Shown piece after piece: positions 25,525-33,610 of a stretch of 64,000 nt of DNA. How positions within the stretch are numbered: the first letter of the stretch is position 1; every line of letters starts with the position of its first letter. Below the pieces are notes generated by a model. The model searched no databases. It was not told where the DNA came from and saw nothing but the letters and a program-made list of their open reading frames with translations. Source of the DNA: Alphaproteobacteria bacterium (GTDB lineage: Bacteria > Pseudomonadota > Alphaproteobacteria > RF32 > CAG-239); the NCBI GenBank assembly GCA_900769705.1, contig CAAGHP010000002.1, forward strand, positions 1-64,000. Reading direction: 5' to 3'. Both the position numbers and the translations under genes were made by a program.

Positions 25525-26205
25525 ATGAATATTTTAAAAAGACTGTACTTACAGTACACAGCATTGAAAGGCAATTTTACCTTAGGTACTTTAATCGGCT
25601 TGTGCGAGGTTTATGAATATGACCTTGATGAAAGCAAAAATTGGCAGGCCGAAGTTGCATGGAATATGAAGTGGAGCCAAAAGGACGGCATGACAACAAA
25701 CCGCGAGCTGCGCCGCATTTTGAGCATTTTCTTTGTCAACCATACTTTTATGAGTGACAAAGCTTTTGAAAAGGTAATGGCTAATCGTAGACGAGTGCTG
25801 CCTTTGGTTATGGCTTGTTTGAAAAAACGTCAAAAGCCTTTGAATATGGTCGAAAGCACGGTTATAGCCAAACTTCCGCAAGAAAATTTTGAACTTCTGC
25901 CCCGACCTCTGCATCCGCGGATTGAAAAAGAGCTTTTGACTTCTGATGAGGTTCAGAAAGTTTTTTGGTACTGCAATCGGTTTGAACTTTCTACCGATTC
26001 TGAAATGAGCTTAGTACTGCTGGCTACCGGAAACAGTTATGCCGCCACAACCAGCAAAAATATTGACTATAAAAAGCTGCTGCTTGAATATGTCAAAAAC
26101 AATAAAGAAGCATTTAACAATGATTATTCTTTTGATTTGCTGTGTAAACAGGACGGATTAAACGAGATCAAAGAGATTGTTTTAAGCCGCCGTGCTGATG
26201 TATAG
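25525..26205 (+). CDS. Orphan protein, 226 residues
   Basis: Soluble, basic, probably helical, with no signal peptide. There are several RR-type basic clusters (about 58-62, 89-92) and no motif I can name. It is a self-contained unit: TTGACA/TATATA promoter, AT-rich leader without Shine-Dalgarno sequence, and a private terminator at 26208. Codon use looks like that of the neighbours. Function is unknown. Confidence 0.65.
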   Translation: MNILKRLYLQYTALKGNFTLGTLIGLCEVYEYDLDESKNWQAEVAWNMKWSQKDGMTTNRELRRILSIFFVNHTFMSDKAFEKVMANRRRVLPLVMACLKKRQKPLNMVESTVIAKLPQENFELLPRPLHPRIEKELLTSDEVQKVFWYCNRFELSTDSEMSLVLLATGNSYAATTSKNIDYKKLLLEYVKNNKEAFNNDYSFDLLCKQDGLNEIKEIVLSRRADV

Positions 26206-26207
26206 AT

Positions 26208-26245
26208 TAAAAAACAGTGCCTTTTATTAAAGGCGCTGTTTTTTG
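26208..26245 (+). terminator. Terminator after the 226-residue orphan
   Basis: AAAAAACAGTGCC pairs with GGCGCTGTTTTTT (one mismatch). It abuts the TTGACA of the next promoter. Confidence 0.85.
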
Positions 26246-26313
26246 TTGACAAATTAAAGCACTTTGTCTATATTTTCTGACATATTTCATATTATTATCT
26301 AAAGTGTATTTTT
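26246..26313 (+). promoter_or_regulatory. Promoter and SD-less leader of the 364-residue orphan
   Basis: TTGACA (26246-26251), 17-base spacer, TATATT (26269-26274). The leader is AT-rich with no Shine-Dalgarno sequence. Confidence 0.68.
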
Positions 26314-27408
26314 ATGGGAAAGTTTAATTATTTCAAAATGCTGTCAAAGGCCTGCACCAGCAGATTGACTGATTTGGAAGTAGATGAGTTATGCCAGCAA
26401 TATTGCCGCAACGAGGCAAATTGGGCGGGCAATTTACTTTCGTTCCAGTTATCAAAAATACCGGATATTCAAGTTGCCGGCTACTTAAAAGTTTATGGTA
26501 AGAAACTGTGGCTGCTTTATTTCAAAATTATCGGCGCCAAACCATACGGCACGGAAGTGCAAAAGCTGCTGATTTACGGTATGCCGTATGATATTTTTAC
26601 GCTACTGCCGCACAATTTGAGCATTGACGGAGAATTGTTACTGATAGAAATGCAAAAAATAAACGAGTCGCCTGACGACAGCTTTATTTTAGCAAAACTG
26701 GAATGGTATTTGCAGCATTATGCTTTGTCGTTTGAGGCTTTACTGAAGCTGATTGATCAGTCCGAAAAGCTCCAAGCGGCAAATAAATCTCAGAATTTTG
26801 CTGTGCTGCAGCCTTTGTGTTTTGCTGTGCAGAAATTTGCGGAAAGCTCTAAGCCCAATGCTTTGTCAAGCGTGGAAACACAGCTCAGAATTTTGAATTT
26901 AGCCGATGACGGACAGTTGATAAAAAGTCTTTTGCATTTCTTTGATATGAGGAATATTCCAAATGAAAAGGTTGTGCAAAAGCTGATTGAAATCGGTAAT
27001 ATCGATTATCTGAAAGAGCTTCTTTCACACAGCTGCGTTCACGAACAAAAAGAAAAAGTCTACCATGCTTTTCCGCAGCTTAAAACTGAATTGTTGCTTT
27101 CCGAAATCGGAGCGGCGGCTTGTCAGCTTAATCGGAGCGAGGCTCTCTATGCCAAGCATCATGACTATGCTAAGTTGGTGCAGGGCTATTGTTCGGGATT
27201 TCCGATGTGCTTTCTCAGTGAATCAGGCAAAGTTATGCCGATGCTGCTGATTTGCAAGGGCCTGTATATCAGCGCCGGCACCAAGGAAGGGCGTTGCCGC
27301 TGGATAGAAAAGGCAATTGAATATTGCCGCTTCTATAAGAACATTACAGAACTTCAACAGGTTATTCCTTTGCTGAAACAGGCTTTGGCTGAAGAAAAAG
27401 CTTTATGA
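26314..27408 (+). CDS. Orphan helical protein, 364 residues
   Basis: Soluble and Leu-rich, probably an alpha-helical repeat fold; several segments of about 35 residues have an L-x-x-x-L/I-I-x-x-G/S rhythm (about 225-260, 330-360). There are scattered cysteines, no signal peptide and no named motif. It has its own promoter, a leader without Shine-Dalgarno sequence and a very strong terminator. It may belong to a larger paralog set elsewhere in the genome. Function is unknown. Confidence 0.65.
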   Translation: MGKFNYFKMLSKACTSRLTDLEVDELCQQYCRNEANWAGNLLSFQLSKIPDIQVAGYLKVYGKKLWLLYFKIIGAKPYGTEVQKLLIYGMPYDIFTLLPHNLSIDGELLLIEMQKINESPDDSFILAKLEWYLQHYALSFEALLKLIDQSEKLQAANKSQNFAVLQPLCFAVQKFAESSKPNALSSVETQLRILNLADDGQLIKSLLHFFDMRNIPNEKVVQKLIEIGNIDYLKELLSHSCVHEQKEKVYHAFPQLKTELLLSEIGAAACQLNRSEALYAKHHDYAKLVQGYCSGFPMCFLSESGKVMPMLLICKGLYISAGTKEGRCRWIEKAIEYCRFYKNITELQQVIPLLKQALAEEKAL

Positions 27409-27412
27409 TTGA

Positions 27413-27474
27413 AAAAAACGTCTGCCGGAATCAATCCTCAAAAACAGGATAGATTCCAAAGCAGGCGTTTTTTT
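27413..27474 (+). terminator. Long two-part terminator after the 364-residue orphan
   Basis: Outer arms ACGTCTGC (27419-27426) and GCAGGCGT enclose a second stem GGAATC/GATTCC and an inner AATCCT/AGGAT hairpin, then a run of seven T. Confidence 0.88.
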
Positions 27475-27497
27475 GTGCTTATAGAACATAATTTAAG

Positions 27498-27552
27498 TTG
27501 ACAAGCTTTCTGTTTATTTTATATTTAGAACAATTATAGAACAAGGTGCAAA
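27498..27552 (+). promoter_or_regulatory. SOS-type promoter with LexA box before the Y-family polymerase
   Basis: TTGACA (27498-27503), 16-base spacer, TATATT (27520-27525). GAAC (27528-27531), seven bases, GAAC (27539-27542) lies right after the -10 box. GAAC-N7-GAAC (or its GTTC reverse) is the established LexA operator form of alphaproteobacteria. Repressor binding there would block transcription start. Confidence 0.85.
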
Positions 27553-28704
27553 ATGTCTAAAATAGCTTTGGTGGATTGCGATAGTTTTTTCGTTTCTTGC
27601 GAACAGGCGGATAATCCTGAGCTGCGCGGCAAAGCCGTCTGCGTGGTTTCTGGTGGAAACGGCTGTGTGGTTTCCCGCTCACGCGAGGCCAAGGCTGCCG
27701 GTGTAAAAATGGGACAGCCGCTTTTTATGGCAAAAAAGGAATTTCCGCAGGTTTTGTATATATCCGGCCGGCATAAAAAGTATGAGGAATATTCGGCAAA
27801 GGTTATGACTTGTCTGCAAAATTTTACTTCCGATGTCGAGATTTGCTCTATTGATGAAGCCTATTTGAATCTGCATGGTTTAGACAAGCTGTATAAACAA
27901 GATTTTGCAACATTGGCAGCTAATATCCGGCAAACGGTTTGGAAAAAATGCGGCATACCGGTTTCAGTCGGTGTCAGCTCGTCCAAACTATTGGCAAAAT
28001 TGGCCAGCGATAAAGCCAAAAACAGCGGTGGCGTGTGTGTGATAGAACAGGCTGATTTGCCGGAAGTTTTGGCGCAAACAGCGCTTGAGGATGTGTGTGG
28101 TTTTGGCCGGCAGCATACGGCAAAAATGAAAATGGCCGGAGTGTTTGACTGTCTGGAGTTTACAAAGCAAACCGACAGCTGGGTGCGTAAATATTTGGGA
28201 ATCGCCGGACTTAATTTGAAATATGAGCTGCTAGGCTATGTCGTCAGCAAGGTAAAATCGCAGGCCGGTTTGCCGAAATCGATTCAAAGCACTTCAGCTT
28301 TGACTAAATTTACATCTGATATTGATGTGCTGAGAACCTCGCTGAAATATCACGTTCATGCGGCTGGACGCAAGCTGCGCGAAGATAACTGCTATTGCCA
28401 AACGGTTGGAGTAATGCTGCGCACCAAAGATTTTACCGTTTACAGTAACTATATAAAACTAGCGCAGCCGACAAACGGCGAACAAGAGCTTTTTAAGGCG
28501 GCGCAAAGCCTGCTGCCAAAAATATATTTACCGAATATTTTGTATCGCAGCAGCGGCGTGATGCTGGAGCATTTGCTCAGCGCTAATGACTTTCAGCCTA
28601 ATTTATTTTCTGTTACCGAATACAAAGATGATAAAATCAGCCGGGTTTTAGATGATTTAGAAAAAAGATTTGGCAAAGATGTGGTAAAAAACGGTTTATT
28701 TTAG
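27553..28704 (+). CDS. Y-family translesion DNA polymerase (UmuC-like)
   Basis: 383 residues. The palm acids are visible: Asp8 in ALVDCDSFFVSCE and Asp101-Glu102 in SIDEAYL. The CVVSRSREAKAAGVKMG segment (about 38-53) and VSVGVSSSKLLAKLASDKAK match UmuC-type enzymes more than DinB. It is shorter than UmuC (about 420), with a reduced little-finger end. No umuD lies beside it. The LexA box upstream predicts DNA-damage induction and mutagenic bypass synthesis. AAGGTG is a weak ribosome site. Confidence 0.92.
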   Translation: MSKIALVDCDSFFVSCEQADNPELRGKAVCVVSGGNGCVVSRSREAKAAGVKMGQPLFMAKKEFPQVLYISGRHKKYEEYSAKVMTCLQNFTSDVEICSIDEAYLNLHGLDKLYKQDFATLAANIRQTVWKKCGIPVSVGVSSSKLLAKLASDKAKNSGGVCVIEQADLPEVLAQTALEDVCGFGRQHTAKMKMAGVFDCLEFTKQTDSWVRKYLGIAGLNLKYELLGYVVSKVKSQAGLPKSIQSTSALTKFTSDIDVLRTSLKYHVHAAGRKLREDNCYCQTVGVMLRTKDFTVYSNYIKLAQPTNGEQELFKAAQSLLPKIYLPNILYRSSGVMLEHLLSANDFQPNLFSVTEYKDDKISRVLDDLEKRFGKDVVKNGLF

Positions 28705-28795
28705 AAAAAATAAACAAAAGTTGACAAATTTTTCTTGTACTTGGCCGAAAAATATGTTTTAATAAGCGTAAATAATCAAATACGGGAGAAATATA

Positions 28796-30199
28796 ATGGC
28801 TGAAGATACTGAAAATTTGCAAGAAGAAAAACTGAACGCCGAACAGCAGGCTGAAGAAAACAATATTCCGACTATTGATAATATTGATAATGTTCCGCCG
28901 CTTGATGTTGAAATGTTTCAACAGAAGACCATGTTAGATTTGTTCAATAAACCGGATAATACTCCGGAAAAGCAGTGGTTGTATCAACAAATCAACGACT
29001 ATCTGCAGGCTGGAAGTTTCACTGAAGAAGACGCGAATAACCTTAATCACCCCGTATATAATGAAATTTATCAGAACTATCTGAACGATTTGAGTTATGA
29101 CATTAAATCGGATGTATTTTCACTGGACGCCGACAAAGTAAATTCAGCCATTGAAAAGCTGCAAAATCTGGCATGCATGCAGTTTGCAAGCAATTTGGAA
29201 TCGGCAAAACAATTTGACAAGGTAATGCGCATCCGCCTTTCATCGGTGCCGCAGTTGGAATATGCTTTTGAAACTGCGGTTGTAGGACGCGATATTTTTA
29301 ATATGATTAATTCCAGTTCAAATTCGGTTGCCACGCAGATAGAAGTAGAAAACAAAGTGCAAAGTTTGGAAGATTTGTATGATTATAAGATAATAGACAA
29401 TGAGCAAATGGCGTTTGGCTATCATAATATTGCAATTTTGATGGAACAGCTTTCGCGTAAAAAGTCTGATAGAATGGGCAACAACAATGAACAGCTGGCT
29501 TCATACGATTATATGGGGAAAGCTTTGCGCCTGACCAGCAATCCGCAGCTGATAAAAACCTGCTTTGAGTATCTGCCGGATAATATGAATAAAAAGATGC
29601 TGTTTGTGCGCGAAGCTTGCGACCGTGCTTTGGAAAATTATCAAAATGACAGTGCGGCACTCTATAAAATCCACACACTTTATGGTAAATCTATGACCAA
29701 AGAATACATCAAGTCTTTTTTGCATATCAAAAACTATTCGGAATATAAAGAAACTGTTTATCACTATAAGGAAGCTTTTAATTATGCCGATTCTAAGGAA
29801 AAGAAAATCAAAGCTCTGCGCGGACTGGCAAAATTGCAACAACATACCGAACCGGAAAAAGCTTTTGAAGTTCGCTCCATTTTGGCCGAACAATTTTTGG
29901 AGGGTAAAACCAAAGTCCGTGAACTGATGAAACTGTCGCTGGAGGCAAAGCAGCCGAATATAAAAGCAGCATTACTGGAAAGCGCAGCGAATGAGCTGAT
30001 AGACAGCAATACACTAAAAGCCGAAGAAAAATCCTTACTGCTTTCTAATGTTATTCATAATTTGCGTCCGTTATACGGTGAAAATAAAGAAAAATTGGCT
30101 AACTTGCAGAAAATAGAACAAAAATATTGTAAAAAAGAAGAAAAAAGAGACTTTATGGTCGGTCGGTTGTCATCAAAAGGAAATGATTATTTTAATTAA
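28796..30199 (+). CDS. Acidic helical-repeat protein, 467 residues, unknown function
   Basis: Soluble. The N-terminal 60 residues are acidic and probably disordered (many Glu, Gln, Asn). The rest is helical with TPR-like spacing (for example around 210-260 and 330-400). There is no signal peptide. A GGGAG site precedes the ATG, unlike the orphan units upstream. Monocistronic, with a terminator at 30223. The family is not recognised. Confidence 0.68.
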   Translation: MAEDTENLQEEKLNAEQQAEENNIPTIDNIDNVPPLDVEMFQQKTMLDLFNKPDNTPEKQWLYQQINDYLQAGSFTEEDANNLNHPVYNEIYQNYLNDLSYDIKSDVFSLDADKVNSAIEKLQNLACMQFASNLESAKQFDKVMRIRLSSVPQLEYAFETAVVGRDIFNMINSSSNSVATQIEVENKVQSLEDLYDYKIIDNEQMAFGYHNIAILMEQLSRKKSDRMGNNNEQLASYDYMGKALRLTSNPQLIKTCFEYLPDNMNKKMLFVREACDRALENYQNDSAALYKIHTLYGKSMTKEYIKSFLHIKNYSEYKETVYHYKEAFNYADSKEKKIKALRGLAKLQQHTEPEKAFEVRSILAEQFLEGKTKVRELMKLSLEAKQPNIKAALLESAANELIDSNTLKAEEKSLLLSNVIHNLRPLYGENKEKLANLQKIEQKYCKKEEKRDFMVGRLSSKGNDYFN

Positions 30200-30222
30200 G
30201 TTCAGTGTTTTTCTAAACTCCG

Positions 30223-30254
30223 AAAATTCCGCTTTTAAAAGGCGGAATTTTTTT
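30223..30254 (+). terminator. Terminator after the 467-residue protein
   Basis: AAAATTCCGC pairs with GCGGAATTTT across a TTTTAAAAG loop, ending in seven T. Confidence 0.88.
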
Positions 30255-30294
30255 GACCAAAATTAAAATAAAACAAAAGGTTAAGGTGTAAAAA

Positions 30295-30330
30295 AGTGTG
30301 TAAAAAAAACGACCGTTTTTTTTACACACT
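30295..30330. repeat. 36-bp near-perfect palindrome upstream of pheA
   Basis: The left half AGTGTGTAAAAAAAACGA and the right half CCGTTTTTTTTACACACT are complementary at 17 of 18 positions with no loop. It could be an operator, a cruciform or a second terminator for the upstream gene. Confidence 0.75.
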
Positions 30331-30433
30331 AAATTTATGGTATTTTAATAATACAGAATTTTGCGTTTTTTGCAATAAATATTTAACTTTGCGCTATTTT
30401 TTTCACAATTCTGTAACAATCGGACTGCGGGGG

Positions 30434-30461
30434 TTGACAGTGCTGTTTTTTCGGCTAAACT
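30434..30461 (+). promoter_or_regulatory. Promoter of pheA
   Basis: TTGACA (30434-30439), 16-base spacer, TAAACT (30456-30461). ACAGAATT at about 30354 and AATTCTGT at about 30408 form a distant inverted pair upstream. Confidence 0.65.
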
Positions 30462-30488
30462 ATTCAGCAAAACAGAAAGGAATACAAA

Positions 30489-31331
30489 ATGTTGAAAATT
30501 GCATATCAAGGCGCTCCGGGGGCATATTCGCACATTGCCTGCCATCAGCTTTTTCCAAATCAGGAATATGTGCCGTGCGACACTTTTGAAATCGCTATGG
30601 AAATGGTAAAAAACGGAAGTGTTGATAAGGCGGTTATTCCGGTGGAAAATTCCAACGCCGGACGAGTCAGCGATGTTCATTTTCTATTGCCCAAAGCCGG
30701 TTTACATATTGTCGGCGAACATTTTTTGCGGGTTGAACATCAGCTTATAGGCGTAAAAGGTGCAAAACTTGAAGATATTGTGTGCGCGGCGTCGCATCCG
30801 CAGGCATTGGCGCAATGCTCGGAATTTTTGCGGCAGCATAATATCAAGGCGCTGAACCGCATAGATACAGCAAAATCATGCGAAAAAATCGCACAGGAGC
30901 AAGATAAAACCAAGGCCGCGATTGCCTCGAAGCTGGCGGCGGAAATTTATGATTTGCAGATTTTGGCATCCAACATCGAAAACGCCGACAATAACACCAC
31001 TCGCTTTTTGATTATGCAAAAAGAAAATGTGATTCCTATTGATGACGGTGGAAAATTTATAACAAGTATTGTGTTTGTTACTAAACATATTCCGGCGGCT
31101 TTGTATAAGGTTTTGGGCGGATTTGCCACCAATGGAATCAATATCTGCAAACTGGAAAGCTATTTGCTGAACGGTCATTTCTTTTCGGCGCAGTTTTATA
31201 TTGAGGTGGAACAGCATATAGAATCAAAAGCTTTACGTTATGCTATGGAAGAGCTGAAATTCTTTTCGGAAGAATATCAGATTTTAGGCTGCTACAAAGC
31301 CAATCAGTATCGGGAGCATAAAAACAAGTGA
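30489..31331 (+). CDS. pheA: Prephenate dehydratase
   Basis: 280 residues: a monofunctional enzyme without chorismate mutase, as is usual in alphaproteobacteria. It makes phenylpyruvate for phenylalanine. The start motif AYQGAPGAYSH (about 5-15), IPVENSNAGRVSDVH (about 57-71) and the catalytic NTTRFLIM (about 166-173) are present. A C-terminal ACT domain (about 190-270) has ESYLLNGHFF in place of the ESRP-type motif, so phenylalanine feedback may be altered. AAAGGAA precedes the ATG. The stop overlaps the next gene's GTG start by 4 bases. Confidence 0.95.
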   Translation: MLKIAYQGAPGAYSHIACHQLFPNQEYVPCDTFEIAMEMVKNGSVDKAVIPVENSNAGRVSDVHFLLPKAGLHIVGEHFLRVEHQLIGVKGAKLEDIVCAASHPQALAQCSEFLRQHNIKALNRIDTAKSCEKIAQEQDKTKAAIASKLAAEIYDLQILASNIENADNNTTRFLIMQKENVIPIDDGGKFITSIVFVTKHIPAALYKVLGGFATNGINICKLESYLLNGHFFSAQFYIEVEQHIESKALRYAMEELKFFSEEYQILGCYKANQYREHKNK

Positions 31332-32227
31332 AGTTTGCTCAAACCCAAAAATTAGCTGATTTTTTACGAAAAAAACAAATTTTTCCGCAAATTTTGAGTA
31401 TTAAAGAAATTTGTTTGGGCGGCAGTTCCTATAATTTTTGTGTAAAAACAATAAAAGGCGAGTTCTTTTTAAAGCTGATTTCCGCTAAACAAGTTGAAAT
31501 TTACAGACTTCTGAAAAAGATATTGTCGCAGTTTGAATTTTTATATCTGCTGCCGGAGGAAAAATTTGCAGATTTTTATCTGCTGGCTATGCCATATGTG
31601 GTTGGACGCAAGCTGAAATATAAAGACTGTTCGCCGGAGCTGTTTGCTAAACTGCAGGCGGAATACGCCAAGTTTCGGAATTGCAGTTTAGCGGCGGAAT
31701 TTATCAAGCCGCAGCAGGATATGCCGAAAATAATTGCCAAAATATCAGCCTGTCTGCAGCATGACAACAGCGTGGCCGGACGTTTGCTGAATAAATATTT
31801 TTGGCGGAAAATCAAACCTGAATTGGTGTGTTTGGATGGTAACACCAAATTTATTCACGGCGATTTGACGGCAAACAATATTTTGGTTGATAAAGACGGA
31901 ATACCATATTTACTGGATTTTGAGCAAGTACGCTACGGCTACGAGATTGAAGATGTTTGTTATTTGTTTTTGCAACTCAGCGGTTTTCGCGGCCTGTGGG
32001 GTAGAATAGGGCGTTTTGCCCGTCTGCGGAAAATGATTGAACCGTTGATGCAAAATGAAATCAGCGCGGAATATTGGCTTTATGGCATACAGCTGTTTTA
32101 TCTTAATCATCTCTATCGCCGTTTGGTTAATCCCAAAAAACACAGCAGCTTTCGCAAAGAAATGTGTCTGCTTTGGAGCCTGCGCCAATACTTTAGACTT
32201 TCTCGTTATTTGCATACAGTGGGATAA
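31328..32227 (+). CDS. APH-type phosphotransferase (kinase fold)
   Basis: 299 residues with a GTG start overlapping the pheA stop (GTGA). The aminoglycoside/choline-kinase catalytic loop is FIHGDLTANNILVD (about 178-191) and the metal Asp is in YLLDFEQVRYGYEIEDV (about 198-214). A weak nucleotide loop CLGGSSYNFCVK lies at the start. Similar proteins phosphorylate small alcohols such as choline, homoserine or sugars. The substrate cannot be told; coupling to pheA may only be positional. It is not evidence of drug resistance. Confidence 0.82.
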   Translation: MKFAQTQKLADFLRKKQIFPQILSIKEICLGGSSYNFCVKTIKGEFFLKLISAKQVEIYRLLKKILSQFEFLYLLPEEKFADFYLLAMPYVVGRKLKYKDCSPELFAKLQAEYAKFRNCSLAAEFIKPQQDMPKIIAKISACLQHDNSVAGRLLNKYFWRKIKPELVCLDGNTKFIHGDLTANNILVDKDGIPYLLDFEQVRYGYEIEDVCYLFLQLSGFRGLWGRIGRFARLRKMIEPLMQNEISAEYWLYGIQLFYLNHLYRRLVNPKKHSSFRKEMCLLWSLRQYFRLSRYLHTVG

Positions 32228-32324
32228 TTTTTGAACGACAAAGAAAAACTCTGCTCAAAATTACCTGAATAAATCCGGTAATAACAGAAAACCGACCATA
32301 AATAAGGTAGTTTAGTATAACTTT

Positions 32325-33488
32325 TTACACTTCTTTTACATCTATACACTTTTTTGCGGGATTGTATGAAATCGCCAATTTGCCGCGGCAGAGCTTTTGC
32401 GCATCGGCACCGAAAACCTCAAATCGCCAGCCTTGCATTGCCGGAGTGTTTTGCGGCTGATTTAAGATAATAAAGCGCAAATCGGCATCAGTAGCAATAA
32501 GCCGAGCCGAAACACCATGTTCTTGGCTTTTTATTTTCAGTAGCATCCGCAGCATTTCAAACAAGCTTTGCTCATGGTTTGGCACAGACACTTCTTTTTT
32601 ACGGTCTTTACGGCAAAGCTCGGTCGGTATCGGATTTTGGCGCGCGACTTGCAAGGCTTCCAAAATTTCTGCGCCGAGCTTGCCTTTAATAACATCAGCT
32701 TTCAGGTTGCGAACCTGCTTCAAATCATCAAGCGTTTTGGGAAAAGTACTGGCAATGTTTAAAAGTACATCGTCTTTGATAATGCCTGAGCGCGGCGTGT
32801 CGCATTTTTGAGCTTTATTTTCACGCCATGCGGCCAAATATTTCAGCGCAGACAAAAAATGCTGGCTGTGCACATTGTGGCGAATGCGCATCCAAGCGTC
32901 ATCTGGATTGACATGATAGCAATGCTCGTCGCAGAGCGCCGCCGTTTCTTCATCTATCCAGTGCAGGCGGCCTGTTTCTTCCATTTTTTGACGCAGATAT
33001 TTGTAGCAATCAACCAAATAGGTTACGTCATGCAAAGCATAAACAAGCTGATTTTCATCAAGCGGACGAATGCTCCAATCCGTCAGGCGGCAGGATTTAT
33101 CCAGCTCTACGCCGGTAATGGCCTGCACTAAGTTGCCATAACCAATGTTGTCGGCAAAGCCGCAGACCATGGCGGCAATTTGCGTATCAAAAACATTGGC
33201 CGGAATTTTACCGGTAAGATTATAAAAAATTTCTATATCTTGACGGCCGGCATGAAAAACCTTGACAATATTCTGATTATTCAAAATCGCAAAAAAAGGA
33301 CTTAAATCCATGTCTTTTGCCAACGGATCGACAATTGCGGCGCCGCCGTCATAGCCAAGCTGCAAAAGACAAAGCCTTGGGTAATATGTGCGTTCACGAA
33401 TAAATTCCGAGTCGATGGTTATAAAAGATTTTGTGCTTAATTCCTGGCAAAATTGCTCTAATTTTTCGGTTGTATTTATTAAATTCAT
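32325..33488 (-). CDS. rnd: Ribonuclease D
   Basis: 387 residues from the ATG at 33488 (GGAG at 33497-33500); a start 21 bases earlier lacks a site. It is a 3'-5' exoribonuclease for tRNA and other stable RNA ends. DEDDy residues: FITIDSEFIRE (about 22-32), FHAGRQDIEIF (about 84-94), FDTQIAAM (about 106-113) and the Tyr/Asp in YALHDVTYLVD. An HRDC domain follows (about 205-285). It is divergent from aspS with a 120-bp gap between them. Confidence 0.95.
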   Translation of the reverse strand: MNLINTTEKLEQFCQELSTKSFITIDSEFIRERTYYPRLCLLQLGYDGGAAIVDPLAKDMDLSPFFAILNNQNIVKVFHAGRQDIEIFYNLTGKIPANVFDTQIAAMVCGFADNIGYGNLVQAITGVELDKSCRLTDWSIRPLDENQLVYALHDVTYLVDCYKYLRQKMEETGRLHWIDEETAALCDEHCYHVNPDDAWMRIRHNVHSQHFLSALKYLAAWRENKAQKCDTPRSGIIKDDVLLNIASTFPKTLDDLKQVRNLKADVIKGKLGAEILEALQVARQNPIPTELCRKDRKKEVSVPNHEQSLFEMLRMLLKIKSQEHGVSARLIATDADLRFIILNQPQNTPAMQGWRFEVFGADAQKLCRGKLAISYNPAKKCIDVKEV

Positions 33489-33610
33489 TATTATTTCTCC
33501 ATAATACACAGAATAGCGCCGATTGCTTAAGATTTTTTTAATTTGTGATTGATTTTATTTTTATTTAGTTTTAAAACAATAGCAGTTTTAATAAATTTTA
33601 AGAGGATATA

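Noticed and set aside
31328..32227. Aminoglycoside resistance gene
   Set aside because: The APH fold is shared by many small-molecule kinases; coupling to pheA and lack of mobile context argue against resistance.
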